The notes under the pieces: model-generated
Database searches by the model: none
What the model saw: only the letters and a program-made list of their open reading frames with translations
What the model was told of the DNA's origin: nothing
Shown here: piece by piece, positions 14,598 to 22,787 of the stretch
Position numbering within the stretch: position 1 is the first letter of the stretch
Layout of the letters: each line of letters starts with the position of its first letter
Source of the DNA: Puniceicoccales bacterium
Lineage (GTDB): Bacteria; Verrucomicrobiota; Verrucomicrobiia; Opitutales; UBA953
NCBI GenBank assembly: GCA_031289285.1
Contig: JAITPT010000087.1
Coordinates: 1 to 24,742, forward strand
Reading direction: 5' to 3'
DNA: 24,742 nucleotides
Translations under genes and position numbers: made by a program

Positions 14598-15328
14598 AGT
14601 TGCGGTATCTGCGAAAGCGGTGTTGGTGCTCGTTCTTCATTTTGACACTGCACTCCGCAGGTGCGGTGCGCGGGTAGCCCGTGTCGAACGGAAATTGGGA
14701 GTCAAAGAAAAAAAGCGTCTGGCACTTTATTGTGTCCCTGACACTTTATTGTGGCACGACAGTTGCGATATCTGCGAAAGCGGTGTTGGTGTTCGTTCTT
14801 CATTTTGACACCACACTCCACAGGTGTGATACGCGGGCAGCCCGTGTCGAACTGAAATTGGGAGTCAAAGGAAAAAAGCGTCTGGCACTTTATTGTGTCC
14901 TGACAGTTGCGGTATCTGCGAAAGCGGTGTTGGTGTTCGTTCTTCGCTTTGACACCACACTCCACAGGTGCGGTGCGCGGGCAGCCCGTGTCGAACGGAA
15001 ATCGGGAGTCAAAGGGAAAAAGCGTCTGGCACTTTATTGTGTCCCGACAGTTGCTGCATCTGCAAAAGCGGTGTTGGTGCTCGTTTCTCGCTTTGACACC
15101 GCACACCACTGGTGCGGTGCGCGGGCAGCCCGTGTCGAACGGAAATCGGGAGTCAAAGGAAAAAAGCGCCTGGCACTTTATTGTGTCCTGACAGTTGCGG
15201 CATCTGCGAAAGCGGTGTTGGTGTTCGTTCTTCATTTTGACACCGCGCTCCACAGGTGCGATGCGCGGGCAGCCCGTGTCGAACGGAAATCGGGAGTCAA
15301 GGGGAAAAAGCGTCTGACACTTTATTGG
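14598..15328 (+). repeat. Tandem array of five units, 144-bp period (first unit 163 bp)
   Basis: Units begin AGTTGC at 14598, 14761, 14905, 15049 and 15193, and their end motifs (GCGTCTGGCACTTTATTG type) start at 14715, 14878, 15022, 15166 and 15310. The steps are 163, 144, 144 and 144. The extra 19 bases in the first unit are a second, partial end motif (TGACACTTTATTGTGG, 14739-14754). Each unit carries GCGAAAGCGGTGTTGGTG, TTTGACACC and CCCGTGTCGAACGGAAAT. Because 144 is a multiple of three, long frames run through it on both strands without being genes. On the minus strand the end motif forms a 6-bp stem (AAAGTG with CRCTTT, loop CCAGA) followed by more T, like a small intrinsic terminator. 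The array lies directly downstream of the minus-strand ABC exporter genes. Confidence 0.9.
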
Positions 15329-15403
15329 ATAAGGGGGGAACACTCATTTGGTTTTCAAAAACTACACAAAGCCGTTTTTTTGGTATAAAACGGGGATAAA
15401 AAG

Positions 15404-16168
15404 CTACCTTGTGTATTTGTGGATGTTGGTTTCGTAGAATTTTGCGACGTCGGCGGGGTTTCCTTGGGCGAGGATTTGACCGCGTTCGAGCCAAATGGCA
15501 CGCTCACAGAGGTCTTTGATGCTACTGGCGTTGTGCGAAATTAAAACGACAGTGCGGTTGCCCTTGAACTTTTCTTTTAGAGCAGCAGAAGACTTTTGCG
15601 CAAATACTTGGTCACCGACACCAAGAACCTCATCAATTAAGAGGACATCGGGGTCAGTTTCAAGGGCGACAGAGAAACCAAGACGGACATTCATGCCAGA
15701 AGAATACGTATAGACCGGATAGTCAAAGAAGTCGCCAAGACCAGAGAACTCATGGATAGCGTCGAGACGCGCCGTCATGTATTTGCGGGATTTACCCATT
15801 AGCATTCCGTTGAGAACTGCGTTTTCGCGTCCAGTGAGCGTGCCCTCGAAACCAACGCCGAGCGAGAGAAGCTCCACGTGAGTGTCTTTTTTGTGTCGGG
15901 TAATCGTGCCCTCGTCGAGACCGTAGATGCCAGTGAGGACACGCATCAACGTGCTCTTGCCACTCCCGTTGCGCCCGATGACCCCGAGCTTTTCGCCCTC
16001 GTAGATGTCGAGGTTTAAGCCGCGTAGCGCCCAAATTTCCTTTTTTGTTTTGGAAAAAAGAGTGCGTAACGGATGGTAACAGACGCCGGCGTTTCGCAAA
16101 GAGATGATGTGAACGGGCGGCGGCGACGGCGGCGAAGTGGCTATGGTTGTGGCTGGCAATGCGGACAT
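15404..16168 (-). CDS. ATP-binding subunit of a polysaccharide-export ABC transporter (Wzt/KpsT/TagH family)
   Basis: 254 residues. Walker A is GRNGSGKST (about residue 70-78), the ABC signature region reads YSSGMNVRLGFSVAL, Walker B is PDVLLIDEV and the switch His lies in VVLISHNASSIKDLCERAIW. The order HVELLSLGVGFEGTLTGREN is characteristic of the O-antigen, teichoic-acid and capsule exporter subfamily. It lacks the C-terminal carbohydrate-binding domain that some Wzt proteins carry, suggesting export without terminal-modification recognition. The start was set at the ATG 16166-16168; a longer form from 16273 would add a basic, unconserved extension. It lies 125 bases after the permease gene on the same strand, so both probably form one transcript. 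Base composition is lower in GC than in neighbouring genes, hinting at transfer. Confidence 0.92.
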   Translation of the reverse strand: MSALPATTIATSPPSPPPVHIISLRNAGVCYHPLRTLFSKTKKEIWALRGLNLDIYEGEKLGVIGRNGSGKSTLMRVLTGIYGLDEGTITRHKKDTHVELLSLGVGFEGTLTGRENAVLNGMLMGKSRKYMTARLDAIHEFSGLGDFFDYPVYTYSSGMNVRLGFSVALETDPDVLLIDEVLGVGDQVFAQKSSAALKEKFKGNRTVVLISHNASSIKDLCERAIWLERGQILAQGNPADVAKFYETNIHKYTR

Positions 16169-16293
16169 GCGGGCAAAAAAAGCGAAGCGGTGTAGAGAAA
16201 GTTTTTTGGCGGCGGGCGCAAGTAGTTTTTGGCGGGAGGAGCGGTGAGACAGCCCACGCGGCGGTCTGCCCATGCGGCGGTCTCAGACGAACG

Positions 16294-17073
16294 TTACACG
16301 GCGTTTGTAAGTTTCAAGATACGTTTGTCGTAGCGGGCGTGAAGGACGAGGCCGAGCGCGAAAAATACAAGCGTGATTGCGATTGCGAGGGGCAGGTGTT
16401 CCCACGGCGGTGGTTCGCCACGCAGGATGATGGCGCGCCCAGATTCCATAAACACCGCCATCGGGTTGGCGTAAAACCAGCCGAGCAAATCTTCGGGAAC
16501 AGAGCTCACCGAGAAGAATATGCCGGACAGGAAAAAGAGCAGTCGGAAGATGGTGCTGACAATGGTCTGGAAATCGTTCCAGAGCGTGACGCCGATTGAG
16601 ACGGGGAGCGTGATGCCGATTATGAGGGCGAGTTGCAGTGCGAAAAAGACCGGAAGCCACAGCCAATAAATGTTTGGCGTGTATCCAAAAACCGCCGCCA
16701 GCGCGAAAATAACGACCGAAACACAGAGAAACTTCCACGTGTTGGTAAAAATCGCGACGAGCGGGAAGATGTATTTGGGCAGGTTGAACTGGTTGAGGAC
16801 GTGAAACTTTGCCTTGATTGCGCTCGCGCCGACCATCACCGAGCCTTCAAACCACTGCCAGAGTATCATGCCAATCAGGATGAACAAAATGGAGTCGGGG
16901 CCGCTTCTGCCCGTGAATTGCGAGAACGCGATATAGAGCACGGCGGTGCTGAGCGCAGGCTCGAGTAGGAACCAGAGATAACCCAAATAGCGTTGGCGCC
17001 CTTCGGATTTTATTCCTGCGATGGTGCGGTAAAAAATGATGTCTTTGTGCCGTTTTAGCGAAGCGAGAAACAT
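16294..17073 (-). CDS. Permease subunit of a polysaccharide-export ABC transporter (Wzm/KpsM/TagG, ABC-2 family)
   Basis: 259 residues with about six hydrophobic segments, including YLWFLLEPALSTAVLYIAF, ILFILIGMILWQWFEG, FLCVSVVIFALAAVFG, LWLPVFFALQLALIIGITL, IFRLLFFLSGIFFSV and LAIAITLVFFALGLVLHAR. The N-terminal cytosolic helix DIIFYRTIAGIKSEGRQRYL GYLW and the pattern VPEDLLGWFYANPMAVFMES with a following short helix are typical of O-antigen exporter permeases. It acts in the inner membrane together with the ATPase encoded next on the same strand. No glycosyltransferase genes are adjacent, so the exported glycan is unknown. The start is the ATG at 17071-17073. Confidence 0.92.
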   Translation of the reverse strand: MFLASLKRHKDIIFYRTIAGIKSEGRQRYLGYLWFLLEPALSTAVLYIAFSQFTGRSGPDSILFILIGMILWQWFEGSVMVGASAIKAKFHVLNQFNLPKYIFPLVAIFTNTWKFLCVSVVIFALAAVFGYTPNIYWLWLPVFFALQLALIIGITLPVSIGVTLWNDFQTIVSTIFRLLFFLSGIFFSVSSVPEDLLGWFYANPMAVFMESGRAIILRGEPPPWEHLPLAIAITLVFFALGLVLHARYDKRILKLTNAV

Positions 17074-17194
17074 GCCGTTTTAACGAAAAATGAAGGGTGC
17101 GGCATGGAACTCGGTAGAGCGCTTTTGGCAAGGGAAATCGCGGCGACAGGCGAGCGGCAAGCGGGCGACAGGCGCGGCGCGACGGCGCGGTGCC

Positions 17195-19966
17195 CTAATC
17201 TTTGGCGGCGAGCTTCTTTTCTTGGTCGGGGGCGGTGAAGGCGATTTTTACGCCACGGGCGGGAAGCTCGCGTGGGAGGCCCCAGACGGCGGGCCATTGG
17301 TAATCGCCCCAGACATTGCGACGTCCGTCGGGGGTCAACTTTGCCCACATCTGCCCTGTGTGCGGGACGTTGGCGTCCACCCACAACGCCAACGCCTGCC
17401 ATTCGGCGGAGGTCAGCTGGGTCGTTTTATTTTTCTGGTGTTTGAGGACGGCCTGCGTGAGGCGGCTGACGTGGGAGCCAAATTGTTTCACGCGCGTAAC
17501 GCCACCGTCCATGCCGCAGTTGGAGGTCACCACAAGTTTTTTGGAGCGGATGGTGCCGTAGGCGCGTCCTTCGGAAAAATCTAAGCCCGCCTTGGCCTTC
17601 GCGCCGCTGTGGCAGGAGACGCAGTTTTTCGTCAACACGGGTTGCACATCGCGGGGAAAATGAATGGGGACATCGGCACCCCACGGCGGCGGGACGGGGA
17701 CGCTGGGCGGGCGAGAGAGCGCGAGGCGGCGGTTGCCGTGGGCGGCGGGGACGGTCGGGTTCGTCTCGTGGCAACCGTTGCAGCTGCGGTTCTCGCCCGG
17801 GGCAAAGGAGACGCTGCTGCGCATACGGCGGATTTCCATGCGGTTTTCGTCGAGTGCCTGAAAATACACGGAGGCGTTGTCGCTCACGGGGACTTTGAAA
17901 TGCGCGGAGCCGTCGGCCTCGACGGGCACTTCGCCGATGATGCGCACGGGGCACCAGCGGGTGGCTTCTTGATTTGTCCAGCCGCCCTGATTGCGGCGGG
18001 AATCGGCAATCCAGCGTTTGACGCCTTCGCCCGGGACGACTGGCCACGGGAGCGCTTCCGCGATGCGGATGTAGCGGATGGCACCGGCGGGGACGCCTTC
18101 GAGGCCTTGCCGGACATCGGGGATGCTGCAGACGGCGTAGTTCTTCGAGCGGTCGGCGGTCTCGGGGAGCACGGGCGGGCGTTTGCGCGGGCGTAGCGGG
18201 CGGGCGTCGTAAGTGCCCATCCACGGGTCGCGGTGGAGGAGTTCCTTGTTGCCATAGACATCTACGAGATAGAGGCCGTAGCCGTTGGAATCTACGTCGG
18301 CGCGGTCGTAGGTGTAGCGGCGCGCTTTGATTGAGTCGAAGGCGTAGGAGGCGAGGAAAAACTTTTCGGAGAAGGCAAACGGCGCGGTGTAAAAACCGCC
18401 CGCCTCGACGCGCCCGCCTTCTGCCACGGTGCGCCCGGGGATGTTGCCCTCGTTGATGCGCATCCCTTGGGTGACGACCTCGACGCCAGCGGGGTTGTTG
18501 CCGCCAGCGGTGGGGTTGAGGATGACGAGCGGCCCTTGCGGGATAGCGTGGTGGCCGGTGGCGATGGCGAGCATTTTGTCGCCGCTTTCGCCGAGCGGGC
18601 CGGCGAGGCGCACACTGTAAGGGCGCGGGAGATGTTGCTTGAAAAGTGCGTCGGCAAACGAGCCGTCGGGGCGCGTTGTCCAGACGGCGTGTGTCTCCAT
18701 GAAGTTGCGCTCTTGGTATTCCCAACGGAGGTAGGCGACGAGGCCGTTGTTGAGCACGCGCGGGTGCATATCAATGTCTTTGTGATTGAGCAGGCGGCGG
18801 ATGGTGGCGCGGTCGGGGGAGAGGGTGTAGAGGTTGACGTCGGCGAGGTCGTTGTTGGAGGAGTCGCAAGAGGGCGAGTTGGCGGAGCGGTCGCTGGAGA
18901 ACACGACGCCGCCGCTGGGGAGGTAGGCAGGCTCGGTGTCGTTCCAGTAATTGTGGTCGGTGAGGCGGATAATTTCCCCTGCTGCGAAGTCGAGTTCGTA
19001 GAGGTGTATCGGCTCGGTTTTATCGAGGTCGCGTAGCTCGCGGGCGAAACAGGCGTTGCTGTTTTGGGGACGCGGCCAGACGGTTTCAAACTTGGGGTTG
19101 GGCGGCCAGACGGGCTGCGGGGCGTAGGCAAACACGAGGCGCGAGGCGTCGTAGTCGAGGTCGAGGCCGTGAACATGGCCGGGGCCGAGACGCCCGCGCA
19201 AGAGCGGAGCGGCCTCGCCGGTTTTCAAGGAGAGGACGAGGATGTCGCCGCCGGGTTTGTAGGCCCACGCGACGTTGACGCCGCAGACGTTGGGCTTGTG
19301 GTGGAAGCCCGGGCGTGTGGAGAGGAGGATGGAGTCGCCCGCGCCGGAGGCGGCGAGGATGGCGGGACGCAGGCGGCTGCGCGTCTCGAGCCAGAGGGCG
19401 CGGAGCGCGGCGGTGGCGGCGGTGGCGTCAGTGGTGGCGGCGGAATTGGCGGCGTCGGTTTTTTTGAGGATGTCGCCAAGCTCGACGCCGAGGCCCATGC
19501 GTTTGGCGCGGTCGGCGCAGAGGAGGATTTCGGCGTGGAGCGCGGAGGCGGAAAAAAGTTTTCCTTCGACGGCGAGGTGGCGAATCCAGTCGTAAGCGAT
19601 GAGGTCTTCGCGGTTGGTGGCGGCGTAGGCGCGGAGCCACGCGGGCGCAGTGGGCGCGGCGGCGGTGGCGGCGGTGATGCGCATGTGCGTCTCGTTGTTG
19701 GCTTGGCCGACATACTGGGCGGCGGCGGCGTGGGCGAGAGCGCGGACAAAGATGTCGGGCGAGGCGAGACCGGCGGCGACTTCGCCAAGCTGCGCGGTGC
19801 CGAGTCTCCCAGCAAAGGCGGTGCGCTCAAGACTGGCGGCGCGGCCAAGCTCGGTGGCGGGGAACTGCGGCGCAGGCGTGCGGCTGGCTTTTTTTGCGGC
19901 GTCGAGCGACGCAGGCGCAAGCGCGAGAAGGGCAAAGGCGAGAAGGGAGAATGCGGTTTTTTTCAT
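17195..19966 (-). CDS. Exported di-heme protein with a beta-propeller and hydrazine-synthase-alpha-like region
   Basis: 923 residues. The signal peptide MKKTAFSLLAFALLALAPAS places it outside the cytoplasm. An N-terminal helical part (about 30-240) is followed by propeller-like repeats, with SRLVFAYAPQ, IHLYELDF, EPAYLPSGGVVFSSDRSANS and VNLYTLSPD, as in WD40/PD40 proteins. The region around SPSCDSSNNDLADVNLY up to the first heme site resembles the middle domain of hydrazine synthase alpha, a fold widely reused in Planctomycetota and Verrucomicrobiota proteins that do not make hydrazine. Two c-type heme motifs are seen: CNGCH at 729-733 and CVSCH at 782-786; the latter lies in a block PRDVQPVLTKNCVSCHSGAK that is typical of cytochrome c domains of this group. 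The end has QLTSAEWQALALWVDANVPH. The substrate is unknown and no beta or gamma subunit is nearby. The ATG at 19964-19966 precedes the signal peptide. Confidence 0.82.
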   Translation of the reverse strand: MKKTAFSLLAFALLALAPASLDAAKKASRTPAPQFPATELGRAASLERTAFAGRLGTAQLGEVAAGLASPDIFVRALAHAAAAQYVGQANNETHMRITAATAAAPTAPAWLRAYAATNREDLIAYDWIRHLAVEGKLFSASALHAEILLCADRAKRMGLGVELGDILKKTDAANSAATTDATAATAALRALWLETRSRLRPAILAASGAGDSILLSTRPGFHHKPNVCGVNVAWAYKPGGDILVLSLKTGEAAPLLRGRLGPGHVHGLDLDYDASRLVFAYAPQPVWPPNPKFETVWPRPQNSNACFARELRDLDKTEPIHLYELDFAAGEIIRLTDHNYWNDTEPAYLPSGGVVFSSDRSANSPSCDSSNNDLADVNLYTLSPDRATIRRLLNHKDIDMHPRVLNNGLVAYLRWEYQERNFMETHAVWTTRPDGSFADALFKQHLPRPYSVRLAGPLGESGDKMLAIATGHHAIPQGPLVILNPTAGGNNPAGVEVVTQGMRINEGNIPGRTVAEGGRVEAGGFYTAPFAFSEKFFLASYAFDSIKARRYTYDRADVDSNGYGLYLVDVYGNKELLHRDPWMGTYDARPLRPRKRPPVLPETADRSKNYAVCSIPDVRQGLEGVPAGAIRYIRIAEALPWPVVPGEGVKRWIADSRRNQGGWTNQEATRWCPVRIIGEVPVEADGSAHFKVPVSDNASVYFQALDENRMEIRRMRSSVSFAPGENRSCNGCHETNPTVPAAHGNRRLALSRPPSVPVPPPWGADVPIHFPRDVQPVLTKNCVSCHSGAKAKAGLDFSEGRAYGTIRSKKLVVTSNCGMDGGVTRVKQFGSHVSRLTQAVLKHQKNKTTQLTSAEWQALALWVDANVPHTGQMWAKLTPDGRRNVWGDYQWPAVWGLPRELPARGVKIAFTAPDQEKKLAAKD

Positions 19967-20267
19967 GGCGGAAAAGCTGGCGGAAGAATGAGCGGAAACA
20001 GGCAAAGGAGAAAGGGAAAAACTGGGCGCAGGTGGGCGGGCGGCGGCGGCGTGGAGTGTAGCACAGACAATCCTGTCTGTGGACGAAGCGTCGCCGAAGG
20101 CGACGGCAACACAGACAGGATTGTCTGTGCCACACTCCACGCAACACAGACAAGATTGTCTGTGCCACACTCGACGCGACACAGGCAGGATTGTCTGTGG
20201 CACACTCGACGTAGCGTCCGCAGACAAGAAGTCCGATGTCGCCTCCGGCTCGGTAGTCTGAGCTACA
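19967..20267. other. 301-bp intergenic region carrying palindromic short repeats
   Basis: No gene. The part 19967-20052 is the GC-rich leader of the di-heme protein gene. The rest holds the CACAGACA palindromes described separately. Bases 20213-20267 show only a further GCAGACAAGAAGTC word before the permease stop. Confidence 0.65.
20053..20212. repeat. REP-like cluster of CACAGACAGGATTGTCTGTG palindromes
   Basis: Three direct units of exactly 35 bp (20108-20142, 20143-20177, 20178-20212) each contain an 8-bp stem CACAGACA/TGTCTGTG with a 4-base loop (GGAT or AGAT; one mismatch in the third unit), followed by CCACACTC-type sequence. A fourth copy is inverted: 20053-20081 is the reverse complement of 20110-20138 with one mismatch, around a spacer that holds the hairpin CGTCGCCGAAGGCGACG. 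The cluster lies downstream of the minus-strand exporter permease start-to-end direction of the next operon and upstream of the di-heme gene. Confidence 0.85.
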
Positions 20268-21410
20268 TCAGTTCACGCGGCGGCAGAGCCAGACGGCGAG
20301 GGCGAGCATGAAGAGGTTTGGAAGCCAAGCGGCGAGGGCGGGAGCGAGGAGCTGTTGGGCACCGAGCAGGGAACACAGGTTTGTCAGCAAATAATAGAGT
20401 GCGAAGAGCACGAGCGATTTTGAGACACCGACCATCGGGTTCACGCGCACACCGGAGACGGCGAAAGGCACCGCCAGCCCGACGACTATCAGGCAGCAAA
20501 ACGGACTCGCCAAAACGTAGTGGTATTGCACTGCCCACGACGCCATGCGCCGCGAAGTCTCGGCACCCGTCTGCGCGAGCACGGCGCGGATTTCGTTTAT
20601 CGAAAGCTCGCGCGGTTTCGCGTTGAGGGCGCGCATCAGGGCGGGGCTTTCCGTGAGGTTCTCGGCGGCGATTTTTTGGAAACGCGGCTGTGCGACGAGC
20701 CGCCCGCTTTCGTAGCGGTAGTGGCGTCCGTCTTCGAGCACCCAGCACGGGCGTTCGCGGGCGGAGTCGTAGTAGCCGTAACGCGCCATCCACGCCTCGA
20801 CGGGGTTGCCCACGCCGTCGTCCTGCCAGACGTGGATGCCGTAGCCGCGCCCCGTGTAGCCGCTGAGGCGGTCAATACTCCAGAGGCGGTGCTGGGCGTT
20901 GTTGGCGAAAAAACTCGCCGCGCCGTCCCGCGTGTTGGCCTGCGCGGTGGTGGCGGTGGTGGCGGTTTTTTGCCCTTCGGTGCGGGCGCGAAAGTCGAAC
21001 TCCGCCGTCTCTTTTAACAGGCGCGATTTCTCGGTCGCCATTGGCACGAGCGTCGCGTTGAGGGCGAAGAGCAGGAGGGCGAGGACGCCACCTGCCGCCC
21101 AGAGGACGCGGGTGATGCGGAAGATGCTCAGGCCGGCGGCGCGCATGGCGGTTAGCTCTTGGTTGCGGTGAAAAAAGCCGAGGATGAAGAGCACCGAGAT
21201 GAGCAGCGAGACGGTGATGAGTAGCGGCAAGAAGGCGGGGATTTGCAGCGCGAAGTAACGCGCCGCGAGGCTGCCGGAGGCGTCCCATTTGATGAGGTCG
21301 GGCACCTCGTCGTAGGCGCGCCCGACGAGCAGCAGGCCGACGAGAGCGGCGAGTGTCATGGCAAACACTTTGAGCCATTCGCGGAGGATGTATCGGTCGA
21401 GCAGGAGCAT
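20268..21410 (-). CDS. LptF/LptG (YjgP/YjgQ) family permease
   Basis: 380 residues. The start MLLLDRYILREWLKVFAMTL, hydrophobic segments in two clusters (LAALVGLLLVGRAY; LQIPAFLPLLITVSLLISVL; VLWAAGGVLALLLFALNATL; later FCCLIVVGLAVPFAVSG, LVLFALYYLLTNLCSLLG and LPNLFMLALAVWLCRRV) and a large periplasmic part between them match LptF/LptG. The motif HRNQELTAMRAAGLSIFRIT is the conserved coupling segment for the LptB ATPase. In the LPS transport complex these proteins extract LPS from the inner membrane. LptF and LptG cannot be told apart here, and the second permease and lptB are not in the window. The start is the ATG at 21408-21410. It lies 72 bases after the ATPase gene on the same strand and may be cotranscribed. 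Confidence 0.93.
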   Translation of the reverse strand: MLLLDRYILREWLKVFAMTLAALVGLLLVGRAYDEVPDLIKWDASGSLAARYFALQIPAFLPLLITVSLLISVLFILGFFHRNQELTAMRAAGLSIFRITRVLWAAGGVLALLLFALNATLVPMATEKSRLLKETAEFDFRARTEGQKTATTATTAQANTRDGAASFFANNAQHRLWSIDRLSGYTGRGYGIHVWQDDGVGNPVEAWMARYGYYDSARERPCWVLEDGRHYRYESGRLVAQPRFQKIAAENLTESPALMRALNAKPRELSINEIRAVLAQTGAETSRRMASWAVQYHYVLASPFCCLIVVGLAVPFAVSGVRVNPMVGVSKSLVLFALYYLLTNLCSLLGAQQLLAPALAAWLPNLFMLALAVWLCRRVN

Positions 21411-21482
21411 GGGCGCGGCGGCGGAAAAAAATGAAGGCGAGCGGAAGCGGATGTCGGCGAAGGCGGCGAGTGGGCGGTGCGC

Positions 21483-22682
21483 TCACAGCCGCGCGAGCAG
21501 GTCTTTCAGGTCTATGTTGTCTTGGATAAGCTGCTCGATGGCGGTGATTTTGTCGGTGTCCTCTGGCTGGGTCTTGACAATCATGTTGTTGATTTTGGTC
21601 GTCACTGCGAAACTCTCGGCGTTGGTGCCGATGATGTGGATGTCAGTTTGTCGAAGCATGTTCATGACGCGCTCGTGGGGGAGGAGCGAGTTGGTCAGGA
21701 TGATGCCGCCCGCGACGGCCCCGTTTTGCAGCCCCGCGCTGGCGATGATGGAGTAGAGCAGGTCGTCGCGGTCGCCGGGCAAGATGAAGAGCACACCCTC
21801 GCCGAGGTATGACGAAATGCTGATTGGCGACATCGCGCCCATGATGACGCGCTTGACGCGCTCGCCGCCGCCCGGCTCGTCGGCGTTGCGCTCGGGGCGG
21901 TGCAGCCACTCGCCGCCGATTTCTTGCACGACTTGCGCGAGATTTGGGCGGGCGAGGCGGCAACGCAGCGGCAGCACTCCGAGCAGTTTCACGCCAATGC
22001 GTGCGAGGCTGCGCCCCGCGTAGTCGCGCACGAGTTCGGCGCGTTCGGGGATCACTTTATTGAGGATAACGCCTGCGCACTCGACGCCCGTTTGGTCGAA
22101 GAGCGCCTTGTTTATGGCGATTTCGTCAACGGGTTTTCCGATGCCGCCGCTGGCGACGATGATGCACTTGGAGCCGAGCAGGCGGGCGTTTTGCGCGTTG
22201 GAGCAGTCGAAGACGGAGCCGACGCCGGCGTGGCCAGAGCCTTCGATAATGACGATGTCTTTCTCGTAAGAGGAGCGGTCGAAGGCGCGGCAAACGCGGT
22301 CAATGATTTCGGGGTGCAGCTTATCGGGGTCGTCGAGGTAGCGGCGCGTGAAGGAGCTATCCACGGCGATTGGCGACATGGCCTCGATGGGGATGTTGAC
22401 GTCATAGACGGTGTTGATGAGCTGCGTATCCTCGTCCACGGAGAAACCGCCTACCTCGATGAGCCGCTGGGCGACGGGTTTGATGTAGCCGACGTTGTAG
22501 CCGAGATTGCGCAACGCGCCGTAGAGGCCGAGGCTGGTGGTGGTTTTGCCGTCGTTTTGGCGGGTGGCAGCGACAAAGATGCGGGGCGTAGTCTTGTTGA
22601 GCGGGCTGTCGAGGAGGCCGGGGACGTTCTCTGCGAAACGTGTCAGCGGCTGTGTGGTGCGCGGTTCTTCGGTCGGAGTCAT
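21483..22682 (-). CDS. BioD-like ATPase with DRTGG-type domain (Pta N-terminal region without catalytic domain)
   Basis: 399 residues. The N-terminal half has a P-loop variant ATRQNDGKTTTSLGLYGALR and continues YNVGYIKPVAQR, VDEDTQLINTVYDV, DIVIIEGSGHAGVGSVFDCS, CIIVASGGIGKPVDEIAINK and AGVILNKVIPE, the pattern of dethiobiotin-synthetase-like P-loop ATPases. The second half (about 275-385), with GAMSPISISSYLGEGVLFIL, PGDRDDLLYSIIASA, AVAGGIILTNSLLPHERVMN and IIGTNAESFAVTTKI, matches the DRTGG domain. Long phosphotransacetylases (Pta) have the same two parts before the acyltransferase domain. Here that domain is absent, so acetyl-phosphate synthesis is not expected. Role unknown; possibly a nucleotide-dependent regulator. 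The start ATG is at 22680-22682. It is divergent from pheS. Confidence 0.85.
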   Translation of the reverse strand: MTPTEEPRTTQPLTRFAENVPGLLDSPLNKTTPRIFVAATRQNDGKTTTSLGLYGALRNLGYNVGYIKPVAQRLIEVGGFSVDEDTQLINTVYDVNIPIEAMSPIAVDSSFTRRYLDDPDKLHPEIIDRVCRAFDRSSYEKDIVIIEGSGHAGVGSVFDCSNAQNARLLGSKCIIVASGGIGKPVDEIAINKALFDQTGVECAGVILNKVIPERAELVRDYAGRSLARIGVKLLGVLPLRCRLARPNLAQVVQEIGGEWLHRPERNADEPGGGERVKRVIMGAMSPISISSYLGEGVLFILPGDRDDLLYSIIASAGLQNGAVAGGIILTNSLLPHERVMNMLRQTDIHIIGTNAESFAVTTKINNMIVKTQPEDTDKITAIEQLIQDNIDLKDLLARL

Positions 22683-22787
22683 GTTGGCGGCGGATGTTCA
22701 TGTTTAGGCAGCGCGAGGCAACGCCAAAGGGGCAAAAGGGGGATTTCTTGTTGCCCGCAAAAGGCATTGGCGGCAGCCTGCCGCGCC

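Larger units (their letters stand above)
14333..15403. other. Non-coding interval: hairpin series, hairpin block and five-unit tandem array
   Basis: No credible gene. Contents in order: the end of a repeat copy (to 14365), a GC-rich stretch (14366-14410), three consecutive TTTCATT hairpins (14418-14509), the 38-bp block (14546-14583), the 144-bp array (14598-15328), then 75 bases before the ABC transporter ATPase stop in which nothing stands out. Confidence 0.75.

Noticed and set aside
14598..15328. Possible CRISPR or integron-type array
   Set aside because: The full 144-bp unit is conserved with no variable spacers or cassettes, and no integrase is present.
14681..15388. Long plus-strand open frame (235 codons), and a matching minus-strand one at 14702-15343, through the tandem array
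   Set aside because: Both are explained by the 144-bp period, a multiple of three. The translations are the same 48-residue block repeated, and frames on both strands are open at once. No start signal or protein-like variation between units.
20108..20212. Possible CRISPR array because of regular 35-bp spacing
   Set aside because: The whole 35-bp unit repeats, with no unique spacers, and no cas gene is near. It is a short tandem of a palindromic repeat.
19064..20311. Plus-strand open frame of 415 codons opposite the di-heme gene
   Set aside because: Antisense shadow from high GC at third positions. Gly/Val/Glu-rich translation without motifs; the minus-strand gene has clear domains and heme sites.
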